The translations under genes and the position numbers were made by a program. From Archegozetes longisetosus (taxonomy: Eukaryota > Arthropoda > Arachnida > Sarcoptiformes > Trhypochthoniidae): 64,000 nt of DNA. The notes under the pieces were generated by a model, which saw nothing but the letters and a program-made list of their open reading frames with translations, did not search any database and was not told where the DNA came from. Each line of letters opens with the position of its first letter. Within the stretch, counting starts at the first letter, position 1. Location of the stretch: assembly GCA_018873245.2 (NCBI GenBank), contig JAEMBT020000005.1, positions 352,001 to 416,000 of the forward strand, in the 5' to 3' direction. Below are positions 11,931 through 23,186 of this stretch, piece by piece.

Positions 11931-13236
11931 TTTCTGAACTGCTTTCAAAAAGATCGAATGAAACAAAAGCAAAAGTTTTATCAAATTTAAGTAGTGCTAT
12001 AAAAAATGTTAAGACTTATAGTGCTCAGCTCAATTGTCATTGTCCTATACAACTTACAGAAGGTTTTTATACTTTCATTAGTTTTAATTTCACGCGTCTG
12101 TGAATATACAAATTAATGAATTTTTTAATTAAAAATGTTAGTTTTGAGCCTTTAATTTGAGTTAAAAAGTTAAATTGTGCAATAAGTTGAGATAATTTTA
12201 GCATTATAGTTGTTTGAAAAGGATTATTTTTGATTTGTAGCAGTACCGTAGTAGCAAATTGGGCACTAGTGGGCTAAATATGTCTGGTGGGGTCACAATT
12301 CACCATCTAATAAATATGATATCAAATTTAAGGTTTTAACAAGACATTTCCCTTATTTATCTGATTGACTTATCTTGTTAATTTTAATGAGTAGGTATAA
12401 TTATAAGATAAATATTGAGATTTTTCTTGAAAAACGCTTGGATTTTTCTATTGTCTAAAAACGTGTGGTCGGCCTCTTTTTTCTTCCTATTTGGGTGGGA
12501 CGCCGCTTATAAAAGTTTTATAATTGAATTTTTCCGTGTTTCATAAGAGTTTGCATTGAGATGCTAGTCAAAGTTAAAACAAGGGTCCTTTGAAAGGTGA
12601 ATGAACTAATTTGGGTAATTCTAGAATTTTCAAAATAATTTTAACTTATACTACAAATACTTTGTTAAAGCATTTGTATTTGATATCTCGATTTATCATG
12701 AATAGTAATAAATAGATTGATATAAAATGATTAGCTAAACTAATTCAGTTCATTTGACAAACTCTACTTCAAACAGAGCTTAGTCTACTTATCTTGTAAT
12801 TTAAGAGAAGTTTTTCGGTAAAACTTTTGAATGACTCGTGTTCCTCTCAGCTTTTTTAAATTGGTTTGTTTGATATAATACTTGTTCAACTCTACTGTAG
12901 CCATCTCTAAACTTTCAATACATTGAGCATAAGCGTTTTCAGTTATACTTTGCGTTAAAGAAAGATAATCTTTGAATAATTATTATAGTTTAGTGATTTC
13001 CGAATATCAATCTTGAAGCTTAAACGACATTTAAGTGAAACCTGAACTCAAGCCTCCTCTTTCGACCGTTGTGCATTATAGAAAAATTAATATACTAGTT
13101 ATATAATTTATAACATTATTATTGAACATTATCATATAAATAAAGCCAACCTACATAATGAACTTAATCACAACAACCAGTAAAAATGACAATTTCTAAT
13201 AGTAATAATAATATAATAGTTAAATTGTAATAAATG
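11931..13236. other. Intergenic, no gene seen
   Basis: Promoter side of the His-rich gene, then AT-rich sequence down to the 3' end of ADCK1. Nothing else supported. Confidence 0.45.
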
Positions 13237-15545
13237 CTACATATATTCCGGTCCCCAAATTAAAACAGTTAACCACAAATAAAATGAGTAAAACGATAAT
13301 TTGGTTTCCAGCCATTGTCTACCAATATTGACTTGTAATCTCTGAAACCAACCGCGACAATGTCTCAACTCCTCCGAGTGAACAGCTCTGACACAACATC
13401 GAGACATTGTTATGAGTGAACGCCTTTCGCCAACCGTTCCCAGCGCATAGTCAATAGATCTCAATAAGTCATTTGTTTTGAAGACGAGTAACATTTGTCG
13501 GTCGACTCGACTCAACACTTCTGATATTTCATGCAAATACTGGGACGCGTATTTGCGTAATTCTCCTGACTATATGAAAAGTTAATATTAATAACTAATA
13601 AAGAAATGATCTCATCATTTAATACTTCTTTTTTTCTCGTTTCTTCGTCAATCTTTTTGCCAATTCCTCTTTGAATCGCATTCCAAGGCTTGGCTGTCAT
13701 GATACAGGCTAATAATGGGAACAATTTTCCCACCCCTAACGCTTCACCCCAACGCTTCATCTCTTCGACATCAGCGTTAAGAACTGCTAACCACATACGA
13801 CTGTATTGATGTCGGAACTGTTCTGTCAATTGCTATAGAAAACATAGACAGTTTTATGTTTTAAAAGGTTTTAATTTAACCGAATCTTATTTTTGCTATC
13901 TTTTAAATGATTCGACTTATTAAAAATATGCACAAAAATTTACAGTATATAAACCGTGATCCAGAAGAATAATCTCAGGGCTTCCATCAGATCGTTTCTG
14001 TATAAGAATATTTCCGGGATGTGGGTCGCAGTGAACGTTACCCTGGATGAAAATCATTTCGCTATACAAAAGTCCCATACGATGTGACACTTCTCTACAG
14101 CTTATTTTATTTTTGTTCATATATTTTCTATCAGTCACTTCTCCTCCGTTCACGTATTCCATCGTCAAAATTCTCGGCGAAGAAAATTCCCAGTAAATCG
14201 CAGGTATTTTAAGCCATGAAAATTTGGCAAAAGTTCGACCCAATCGCTCAGCGTTTTGTCCCTCATTCATAAAGTCCAATTCTACCGGTAAATTCCTTTT
14301 CGTTTCTTCTGCTAACCATAAGAACGAGAATTCTGGAAATATTTTAGCGACTAAGTGAACCAAGAAGCCCATCGTTGCCATATCTACGTAACTATGTCGT
14401 TTAACTCTCGGATGCTGTACTTTGACGGCAACAATTTTTCCATCTTTAAGCGTCGCCCTATGGACCTGTGCTAAGGATGCGGCTCCGATCGGCTCTTCAT
14501 CAAATTCACTGAATAACTCATTCACTTCTTTTCCGATATCTGTTTTAATGACCTAATGGATCAGTATTTAGATCGATTATAATTGACTAATTAGGATACT
14601 TAATACGAAAAAACAAAGTATTATTTTATTGCCAACAGATATCCCATTCGCAAATCAATATAAGTCAAAATGACTAATAACCGGAAAAAAACTCTATTTC
14701 TGACTAAAGTGAACTGAAATAAACGGATTTTGCAATATTATAACTTTTGATTTAAAGGATACGTTAAATTAATTGAAAGTTCAAAAATGATGAACTTTTA
14801 ATTGATGAAAAGTTCGATTATCAGATTTGATTAATCAGAAGCAATAATTGAATACATACTTTTTTGACGTCTCGAATACTAGAACGCGGAGCTCTGCTGT
14901 GAAGTACTTTAAGAGTATTGACATATTCTGGTGGCACTAAATAGTCAAGAGCTCCGATATGTTGACCAACTTTTATAAAAACTCCTCCATTAGTACAACA
15001 AAGGCTTAACAAACGTTCAGCTGATCTCTTATGTACTTCTGACCACTTTTTAAGTGATTCTTCGGACGAATCCTTAACACCAGAAACCGACAACTTATAG
15101 TCGATTGCGATCCGACCGACAACCAGAGCTGCGCGACCAAAACGAATGAGTCCCACGTTTTGGACATCCCTTCCGATTATAGAAATTCGTTAATTATTTA
15201 ACAAAAATCCAAACAATAATTATCGGTTAAAAAGATAAAGATTTTGCAGATTTTGGTGGAAGTCTTAAAAAACAATGAGTTCATTATTACTTTTGACAAT
15301 TAAGTGATAAGAGTTAGAGGACTTTCAACTTATTATTATCAATCTTTTATTAACTAAAATACTTAATCATTGAATCATTTAGTAAAAATGATAAATATTT
15401 GCTTAAAATAAATCCAATTATAGTGGTGTGAATGGTTTGAGAAGAAATTCAAATATATTTACCAATCATTTTTATGTAAGACATTAAGTGAGGCACCGCT
15501 TAAGCCAATAACTGTCGCATATTTGGCAAACAATCGAAATGACAT
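13237..15545 (-). CDS. ADCK1: ADCK1, mitochondrial aarF-domain (UbiB-family) atypical kinase
   Basis: Predicted 513-aa mitochondrial UbiB-family protein (human ADCK1 is about 525 aa). Five exons: 15463-15545, 14860-15169, 13944-14552, 13626-13832 and 13237-13569, all in phase; the last intron is only 56 bp. The start is the first ATG after an in-frame TAA. The N-terminal stretch (MSFRLFAKYATVIG) is suited to mitochondrial import. UbiB signatures: KVGQ near residue 94, the Ala-rich loop AASLAQVHRA in place of a Gly-rich loop near 154, the ATP-site lysine in VAVKVQHP (about 175), HCDPHPGN (about 305) and LLDHG (about 327). The C-terminal part (RQMLLVFKTNDLLRSID, MSRCCVRAV) is ADCK1-specific. 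ADCK1 is linked to cristae structure and lipid homeostasis; its substrate is not established. It is divergent from the acylphosphatase gene. Confidence 0.95.
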
Positions 15546-16093
15546 CGCATTCAAATTAACTGTTGGTCTATTTGTTTATAAAAACTCAACCCAAGACTTC
15601 GATATTTGTTAAAAAAATGTTGAGCAAAATTGACTTTTTGGCTTATTTTAGTTAAACCTTAAAAATTGAATGAGAACCGCATTCCATTTAAATATTTGTG
15701 ACGGATTGTCACACTTTTCGAGTCGTGTTTTATGATTACTTTAAAACTTGTTTTAACTGTTTAGTAATTTAAGTTATTCTATAAGTTTTTGCTACGTTTA
15801 CATCAGTCGTGACACTACTTGAACCAATTAAGTGACTACGGCTTTAACCTAACAGTTAAGTTGTTTCAACACTGGATTCATAGATATATTTCATAAAGAA
15901 GGGCTAATGAAAGACTGAGTTTAGTTACTATTTGTCATAACAAAATCGTATGATTTGACCTGAAAATGGGACCAAAATACTGAAATCAGATAATAATTAA
16001 CAGAATGTAAACAATGCTTGAAAAAGGCATAAATGGTTTTGTCACGTATTTTTAGTAACTTTTATAATAACATTAATAACAATTAATTTTCAA
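15546..16093. promoter_or_regulatory. Shared upstream region of ADCK1 and acylphosphatase
   Basis: A 548-bp interval separates the two divergent start codons (15545 minus, 16094 plus), so the promoters of both genes must lie here unless far 5' exons exist. No specific element is recognised. Confidence 0.4.
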
Positions 16094-16668
16094 ATGACAT
16101 TAAGGCTAATATCAGTTGATTACAAGGTTTTTGGCAGAGTTCAGGGTACGTCACGAATGATCTGTCGTTTAATAATGAATAACAACTTATTTAAATTGAT
16201 TTACAGGTGTTTTTTTTCGTAAGGTTTGTCAAACATTCAAAACTGGTTTTTATTTCATTAATCAATACTATTCTTTAGTTTCAAATTAATTACATACTAT
16301 TTATAAAAGGCTTTTTAAGATGTTTATCGCTTTTCGTTAATACTTTGAATGATCAAAAATTTTGATACATAGTTCACTAAAAAGAAGGCCGAAGAACTTG
16401 GAATTCGAGGCTATGTTCAGAACGCTATGGATGGGACTGTTGTCGGAACCATTCAAGGAAGCGAAAATCAAATCAACTCTATGTATTAGAAATGTATTTA
16501 TCTTAATTCTGTTCAATTGATTTAATTGTTTTATAAATTGTTTGTCAAATAAGGAAGAATTGGTTGACCACAACTGGAAGTCCGTATTCAGTCATAAATG
16601 AATGCTGTTTCACAAATCAAAGGTTTATTGATGAATACGAGTTCATTAAATTTGAAGTCAGGCACTGA
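16094..16668 (+). CDS. ACYP: Acylphosphatase
   Basis: Predicted 97-aa cytosolic acylphosphatase, hydrolysing acyl phosphates such as 1,3-bisphosphoglycerate. Four small exons: 16094-16145, 16207-16223, 16373-16482 and 16554-16668. The spliced protein begins MTLRLISVDYKVFGRVQGV and continues FFRK, then KKKAEELGIRGYVQNAMDGTV, then the C-terminal block ending FIKFEVRH. Catalytic residues of the family are present: the Arg of FFRK and the Asn of YVQN. Length matches the usual 98-99 aa. Exon 2 is only 17 nt and encodes the loop with the catalytic Arg; its acceptor (TTTACAG) and donor (GTTTGT) are acceptable and phase closes on both sides. No single exon is long enough to stand out as an open frame. 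Confidence 0.9.
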
Positions 16669-16820
16669 ATACATATTAATTATGGACTGATTGTAAATAT
16701 TTTCAAATCTTACAAATAAGTAGAGAAATTATTTAAAAATTGAATTTCAATTGAATAATGTAAAGTATATTATTCGAACAAATAAGTAATAGTAGTTATT
16801 GCTCAGTTTCATATGTTCTA

Positions 16821-17360
16821 TTAGGGGTACCGGAAAGAAGCCGCGCATTGAATGACAAACAATTTTTTTTTATTAAACTAATTGTAATTAAATTCTAATC
16901 GATTATATATTCGCCATCGTTATCGATGACATCTTCCCATCTCTGTATCAAATTCTTGATACCCTGCTTAATTCATCGTTGTCCAATAAAACTGGTCAAC
17001 CAGATTTCGGGCGATCTTCCAGGCTATAGTCACCTGATCGAAACCTACTGAACCACTCCTGACATTAACGGACACTCAATACTTGGCCATAGATATCGCA
17101 AATGTTTTTGGCGGCTACCGTTGCATTAGATCCCCGGCCGTATTCATAAAGTATACAATGCTGAATGTGGTTCTTATCGGGTTTGTAGTCAGACATTGGG
17201 TTGGACACAATTTTTAAAATAATTTTTCACAAGAAATTAATGGTTGATATTGCAACTTTCAATTAAGAAATAGAATCGATTTGTAAACAATTGAATTCTG
17301 ATAATAAATTATGTGCTAATTATGTCCATAAAATGCGCGATTTCTTTCCGGTACTCCTAA
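16821..17360 (-). mobile_element. Internally deleted mariner element
   Basis: 540-bp element with imperfect TIRs of about 30 bp (outer part TTAGGGGTACCGGAAAGAA, matched by the inverted right end at 17332-17360) and a TA duplication at 16819-16820 and 17361-17362. Minus-strand remnants of a mariner transposase are readable: the N-terminal helix-turn-helix part starting near 17198 (HIQHCILYEYGRG, AAKNICDIYGQ, WFSRFRSGDYSLEDRPKSG). This is followed directly by the C-terminal RWEDVIDNDGEYI. The whole DD(D/E) catalytic core between them is missing and stops interrupt the rest, so it is non-autonomous. Confidence 0.85.
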
Positions 17361-18999
17361 TACTAATAAATTTTATTTGAAAAATTAAATTCAATAAAAT
17401 AGATAATTAAAACTTTTTGTCAGTGAAAACTTTACTGATACTAAAATTAAATTGTGAGTGCTCTTGATTCTTCTCGAAACCTTAAGGCGATTAAAATAAG
17501 GTTATTGCCTCATACAATTAAAAACTATTTGCATTAAACGCATCAAAAATATAAGATTTACAAGTGTGGCAATGTACAGTTCTATCTCTCTATTTTACTG
17601 GCCTCTCACAACTTAATTCTCCTTTTCCGATAAAGCAGCTCAAAATAATCTAATAATTGATTTGATAATTATTGAGAATGATTATACCGTTGCTGTAAAT
17701 ACTCGCGTTTTTCTAAAACCTTATAAATCATTAGAATTTGCCTTTGGTAATCGGTTGAATTAAACAAATATTTTACATTTTGAACAAATTTGTTTGTGTT
17801 ACCATTTTACAAATAAGTGATTAAGAAAATTAACGTATAGTCAAAAATTGATCGAAACTTATGAATGGTCTCAAATTAAGTTAACTGTAATTCTTAGACT
17901 TAGTAAATTGTTTTAACTTTAAATCCGTTAATGCGATGACTGAACAAATGCTAAGTCTGATTGAATATTTTAGAAATGCTATCTTTCTTAGGATCTCTTC
18001 ATTGACTCAGGTACAGTTTTATAGTTTTAAAAATTGCAAATTTATATTTTAACTACAAGTTATTAAATACCAAAAGGTAGGGGATATTTTATTCAGATCC
18101 TTACCGATAATAAATAACGCACCAGTGGTTTTCATTCCTTTATCTTGTATTGATTAGAGAACTAAAAATTGACAAAACTAATGAATTGCCATTTATTAAT
18201 AATATTCGTCAATTGATATCGATTGTGATCATACTTATAAATTTTGTGTGCCAAATTCCAATTTTTATAATTTTGCTTAAGAAATGCATAATTACAACTA
18301 AATCCTATATCGATTTTGCTGTATACAAATTTTTCATTATTCATAAGTAGATTACCGATTGGTAGAATCAACAGAAAGTATTGGTGAGTGTTTTGAAGTA
18401 ATTCATTTCAAAAATATTTATTTGAAAGATTTAATAACATGCGTTAAGTCACTTATTAGAAATCGCTATAAATTTATTGATCACAGGCTGAACTGAAACT
18501 TGTAAAGCTTTGCATAATACCAAAGTAAATTAGAACTCAGGTATATAAATATTTGAAAAAGTAATAAAAATTTTTGAAAGTACAGATCAGAATGTCATAA
18601 AGAAAGGAAGGTAAAATTAGTGCTCAAATTGTAAAAGCTATAAGTAATAAAAACATGAAACTCATTACACTAAAAAGATATTTGATAACTATTTTTGCAG
18701 AAAAGTTTGATAGGTAAATTAGAATAAAAACTTATTCAGAAAACAGATTTAATAACAAGATCAACTGAAAGTAATAAATTTACTAATATCCTATTACTAA
18801 TAAGTTTTTTCTTCTAAAGCAGTTAAGCGTTTAATGAAATGCAAGTATTAATTTTCAAGTCAACTACTTGAAAAAACTCATTCATATACAATCTTAATAA
18901 TTTTGATCTAGCTGTTGCATATTCTCACAATTCTCATTTATCTTCAGTAAGAATATACTTTATAGTCATGACTCTTCTGAACCTAACACGACATCACAG
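17361..18999. other. AT-rich spacer, no gene seen
   Basis: Overlapping short frames at 18150-18371 on both strands are low-complexity and unsupported. No repeats noted. Confidence 0.45.
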
Positions 19000-19080
19000 C
19001 GCACAAATTACAGCACAAATACCGCGTGCGACATTACCGCACGAACGACACCACCACCGTGCGAACTACATATGGATGAT
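19000..19080. repeat. Short GC-rich repeated motif, left copy
   Basis: A cluster of related units (GTGCGACATTACC, GCACGAACGACACCACC, GTGCGAAC) in otherwise AT-rich DNA. An inverted relative lies at 23187-23232. The two clusters bracket the 3.3-kb TIR element and may be its outer flanks or ends of another element. Confidence 0.35.
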
Positions 19081-20157
19081 ATTATCGCACACATTATATT
19101 GTAATTCGGGTTCCCTGTCATCGGTTTTAACCAATTTCACCCGATAAAAAACACCGATTTGGTTAAAACGGTCAAATCCGGTTTTAAGATTACTGAATAA
19201 ATATTGGATTAAATTGAGATTTTTTATTGATTTAAAGTGAGATATAAATTATTATATGAAACTGTAATGTCATAAATATGTATGAATTTTAAAGAATAAT
19301 AAACCTTGTTTTAAAGCAATTTTCAATAAATTAATGTAAGATCGGATTATTTGATAAATTAATAGTGTTATAGAACTTAACTTATGACAAAAGTAAATAA
19401 TAGTGGGGAGAAAGAGGAAATCATTATAGGAATGGGTTAAGAAATGCAAAGATTAATACCAATATTACTATGCCTGAAGTAAATGTCTGAAAAAATAGAG
19501 ATATATACTTACGTGTAAAGCATTAATGTCAAGTAATCGACCGTACCGTAAAACCTTAACTATGAATGACTTGAATCAATAGGTAAGATTAAATAAAATA
19601 CAAATTAATAGTTCATTGAGTATACTTTTACATTGTAAGCAAAATTTTCTAAACAAACTTATAAGTTAACAAATTTGAACTTATAAGTAATGATCAAAAT
19701 ATTAATGGCTAACACTATTGCTGCGCCGAATAGCGCAGGAATAGCTCCTTAAACGCTATTTCTGCGCTTTGAATTAAATATATTGAAAATCGTTCAAATT
19801 TTAAAGAAAAATTTAATATAACTTATGATAAATTGCAAAAAAATATAAGAAAGATGTTTAGAATACTATTGAATGTAACAAATTATTTACTGTTGCAAAA
19901 AATTTATGTTAAATTTAGAGTACAAATCATCAAATTTTTGAAGCATGGTTTCATTATTCATTATGAAATTTTGCTAATTTAATGATTTGTTGAGAAGTTC
20001 AACCAAAAAACTGTAAATAATTAAATTCAATAGAATTTTAATTTTCATATAAAATGAAGGCTTAAATTTTTGAATTTCCTATCTAGCGACGTGATATTTT
20101 CATTTGATAAATAACAAATATAAATTTTTTCAGTTATTTCTTGAAATAAAGCTAAAT

Positions 20158-20397
20158 TTAAATGTTTGGATATTTATGGACTGTATAGTTTTTATAAGCA
20201 CGCTCGAAGCAGTAATCGCAGTACCATATTGAGCTCCTATCAATCTGGTTTGGTAAATATACCAAATGAAACCATTCAAAGTAACGATTACATTGAATCA
20301 TTTCATTGTCACCTTCTGGACGATAATAGCAAAAGACAGGTTTTACTTTCTTAAAACAAGTTCTTGAGCGTAATTCAAATACTGCGCTGTTGAACAA
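20158..20397 (-). pseudogene. PHD-finger-like fragment
   Basis: 79-codon frame whose C-terminal half reads like a PHD zinc finger (MIQCNRYFEWFHLVYL, then IWYCDYC). Two expected Cys ligands appear as Tyr (CNRYFEWFH instead of CxxC; LVYL instead of LxCL), so it probably no longer binds zinc. PHD fingers of this kind occur in transposon-encoded proteins. It lies inside the 3.3-kb TIR element. Confidence 0.35.
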
Positions 20398-20528
20398 AGC
20401 TAAATGTTATCCATTTTCAATTATTGAAATTAAATGAATTCGCATCTCATTCCTAAAGTAGACATGACAGTCGGGGAGTCAATCATTGCATAGGACAATA
20501 ACGTTAGCGATAGAATACAATACACAGG

Positions 20529-21202
20529 ATGAGCCATCTAATTGATCCGTTACACAATGAAATACAAATTCAAAATGTTAATTACATTGTAGAAAGTATT
20601 AGAGGTAAGAAGAAACAAGAAATAAATCATGTAAGTAAACTTAGTCCGTGTTACACACACGACGCTTTAGATTCTACAACTGAAGTTTATGATATCGACA
20701 ATGAGAGTGATATCAATCGCTCTCAGAATACAATCAGTCAGTTCACCAACGAACATAAAGAAAAATGCAGATACTGAAAGTACTGAAATAATTACCAATA
20801 CGTCTCAATTGCACGATCAGTTAAATAATAAATGTACAGGTAGCACAGAAGTTTATGAGATTTCGGACAGTTCTGACGACACCATTATTCAGAGCTCTCC
20901 TACAGCTCCAATTCGTAGAAGTACAAGAGTTACTCGCGGAATACCTCCTATCAAATATAGTCCAACCCTATACATAATGTCAATATTGGCTATATTGAGT
21001 CTTACAGCTGAAGCTGATTTTCATAAAGTGTCACCAATTTTATGGAGAAATACGGGGAAACCAGTACTCATTGGTATGCATCTTGTGCAAATGGCGATAA
21101 AGTACTATAGCCCTTGTGATCTTCTGAGCGATCCTGACATATTACCGTCAGGGTCACAATCACCCATTTATAACTGGTGTAATACTAGTTTCAACTTCGA
21201 TT
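20529..21202 (+). pseudogene. Retroelement integrase tail and membrane-protein-like segment
   Basis: Two overlapping plus-strand frames. The first (20529-20777) contains the LTR-retroelement integrase C-terminal pattern (ESIRGKKKQEINHVSKLSPC). The second (from about 20760) has a Ser/Asp-rich linker, then RRSTRVTRGIPPIKYSP, a pattern common at the end of retroelement polyproteins. A hydrophobic, signal-like stretch and a Cys-containing segment (FHKVSPILW, YYSPCDLL) follow, resembling the start of an envelope-type protein. The frame change between the halves and the abrupt end at the Merlin junction show that it is a broken fragment. Class (BEL or Gypsy type) is inferred. Confidence 0.5.
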
Positions 21203-21666
21203 TTATGGCACCAGTACTACCATCGCCTCATCCACCTCCACCACCGACCCCTGTCCACCCATCTTCCCCTGAAACACTCTGCCCTCGGCCCACGCAACAC
21301 AAGCCTCCTGGCAGGTCTCATACCAGGTGGAGACAGTTTGACGAGTTATTGAACTCTCCCTTACTGGACTCGCGAATGGCATCCTCATAAGAAAATCTAT
21401 TAGCGAAACTGTAAATGAAGAGAAGATGCGCGACTCCTCAAATACAGTCCCACTTACGAGTGAGACCTCCATTGAGCACTTATGACAACGCCATCGCATA
21501 CCCGCAGCGGTGCCTTCACGCTTCGTGGAAATGTCATAGGCCGGCGACACTTCCCACATTCTCGATGTTCAGGGAGAATACCAACACTTTGGCACCACTT
21601 GACACAGCCCTCAGGCTCGTCAACACATTTGCGCACAAGACGACGAATATTGAAAATGCCTTCCAT
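21203..21666 (-). pseudogene. Merlin-type (ISXO2-like) transposase, 5' part
   Basis: Starts at the Met at 21666 (MEGIFNIRRLVRKCVDEPEG). A zinc-ribbon follows (ECGKCRRPM ... RWRCHKC), split by a frameshift near 21510-21540. Then the family block GTVFEESR, the VSTWYETCQEAC helix and MGGQGSVVEVDEA, which holds the first catalytic Asp of the DDE triad. The frame breaks off directly after this; the remaining catalytic residues are absent. The intact end of the element is probably the conserved repeat at 21745-21866 just upstream. The overlapping plus-strand reading of the same DNA is a shadow. Confidence 0.7.
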
Positions 21667-21744
21667 TTTTGAACTGAAATAATTAACAAGAGATGAATAT
21701 ATAACAATAACTATCAAATAAATATCAAAAAGTTATCAACGTAT

Positions 21745-21866
21745 AACTTTGCAACCGTAGGTTTCCGATCCGGGAAACTTTATATATAGACACTATACAT
21801 CACCCACTATATACCCATATCATTTAAATTATAATTCTCGACCGGGCCTATTTCATACTATAGCCC
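21745..21866 (-). repeat. Merlin terminal repeat, copy 1
   Basis: Nearly identical to 24998-25119 and, inverted and more diverged, to 24738-24835. It starts AACTTTGCAACCGTAGG and ends CATACTATAGCCC. Its position just upstream of the Merlin transposase start suggests it is the 5' end of that element. Confidence 0.7.
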
Positions 21867-22008
21867 TCAATTTTATTTTGAGCATATAACCGATTTTTTA
21901 ATCCTCATTATTTTTTTACGTATTATTTGTAACTTTTAAAATTATTAATTATTTGTATAAGTGATGGCTATTTTTAATTATTGGCGTTATAATGACAATC
22001 CAGTTGTA

Positions 22009-22350
22009 AAAGATTTCTCTGAAATCTTTAGTTGAAAGAGACCGAACTGGGAATGCAAAATATTTTCTTGCATTCACATGTCTCTTGTTAGAAGGCAAAA
22101 AAGGGCGCGACCTCAAGTCTTTAGAGAAGCGATCTATTCTGCGAACTCAAGTAATAAAACTTTATTGCTTGAGCTCAAGAATAGAGCTATGTTAAGATGA
22201 GTTGACAGTAAGTGTCAATTCATCGGAATTAGCTTGAATATTTTAAGGTCAGTCGGTTGAGACTGATCACTAGCTGAAGTAAAACTCTAAACATAAGTGA
22301 ATATGTTTGGTCACGGCCATAAACTTGTGAGTATTTAAGGGCACTCACAG
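22009..22350. other. Array of seven consecutive stem-loops
   Basis: Seven non-overlapping dyads: 22009-22017/22021-22029 (9 bp, 3-nt loop); 22051-22058/22068-22075, nested inside 22036-22042/22080-22086; 22146-22157/22162-22173, nested inside 22133-22140/22178-22185; 22196-22207/22213-22224 (12 bp, one GT); 22247-22254/22261-22268; 22287-22295/22302-22310; and 22325-22332/22343-22350. Centres are spaced mostly 40-50 nt apart. The stems differ in sequence, so this is conserved pairing rather than a simple repeat. It could be a structured RNA or LTR leader of a retroelement. Function unknown. Confidence 0.6.
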
Positions 22351-22359
22351 CCATACTCG

Positions 22360-22975
22360 GGGCTGATAAATGATATGTTTAATCTTCTTATCAGACGTCC
22401 TATTTTCAGTATTCTTACTTTAAAATCTTTGTTTGTATTTTATATCTTAAAACAAACTTTGATCTAATAACAGCTAATGTTTAGATTAGTTTTTTATATA
22501 ATAAGTTGGTATATTTTTTGCGGTCTTTTTAAGTCGCACTTAAGGCAATACGACTTGGCAAGTGCGGCAACAAAAACTAATCCAAGGAAGAAATTCTTAC
22601 TTTTATTATATTTGAGTCCTCTTCTTGAGTTCAGAACTGAAAGTAATATTAAAGAAATTATTGCTGAAACTCAATCAAATTTTACTGATCATTACTCATT
22701 ACAGAGAAGAAACTAATTGTAAAATAAATGTTTCATTTTCTTTTAAAGTCTCAACATTCAGTGCTTATCTTATTTAAAAATTTTAAGACATTTCAAAAGA
22801 ATCTAAATCCAAAAGTTAATCCGCTGAAGGATTAAAATAATTTGAAACCTAACCTTGAGATAGGCAAAAAGTATCGATAAAACTCAAAACTTTAAAGTTC
22901 AATAAACTTTACATTATTTGGATGATAGACAAATATTTTGTAAATTAAATTTAAAATTAATTTAAAAATAAAATA
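22360..22975. other. Sequence between hairpin array and right TIR
   Basis: Contains a 79-codon plus-strand frame (22477-22716) with a hydrophobic N-terminus but no recognised domain. Interleaved dyads lie at 22531-22566, and a 7-bp hairpin at 22816-22835 (TTAATCC stem). No gene supported. Confidence 0.35.
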
Positions 22976-23186
22976 TTTTGAGGCGCAGAAATAGCTTTAA
23001 TATGTTATTTCTGCGTTATTTGGCGCAGGAATAGCCACTACGAATATTAATCATTACAACTACAAGTATTTTTAGGGCTGTAATACAGTTGATAAATGCT
23101 TCATTAAATACTATATATGAAAGTATATATTTTATCTTTTACAGGCATTTGTTTCAGGTATAGTACGAGACTTCATTTTAGACACC

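Larger units (their letters stand above)
19713..23037. mobile_element. 3.3-kb TIR element, composite and decayed
   Basis: Imperfect terminal inverted repeats of about 60 bp lie at 19713-19773 and 22981-23037. The conserved core reads CTATTNCTGCGCC, then AATANCGCAG, then TTAAANGCTATTTCTGCGC. Each TIR also contains inverted copies of GCTATTTCTGCGC within itself. Inside are a PHD-like fragment (20158-20397), an integrase tail plus membrane-like segment (20529-21202), a Merlin transposase fragment (21203-21866) and a hairpin array (22009-22350). The superfamily is not identified. The internal pieces come from different element classes, so this is a nest rather than one intact transposon. Confidence 0.5.

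Noticed and set aside
16337-16573. 78-codon minus-strand frame
   Set aside because: It is the shadow of acylphosphatase exons 3 and 4 on the plus strand.
21094-21113. ACTATAGCCC match to the Merlin end motif
   Set aside because: Short, same orientation as the known end instead of inverted, and no further similarity.
22477-22716. 79-codon frame with hydrophobic start
   Set aside because: No family, inside repeat DNA, no retroelement gag signature.
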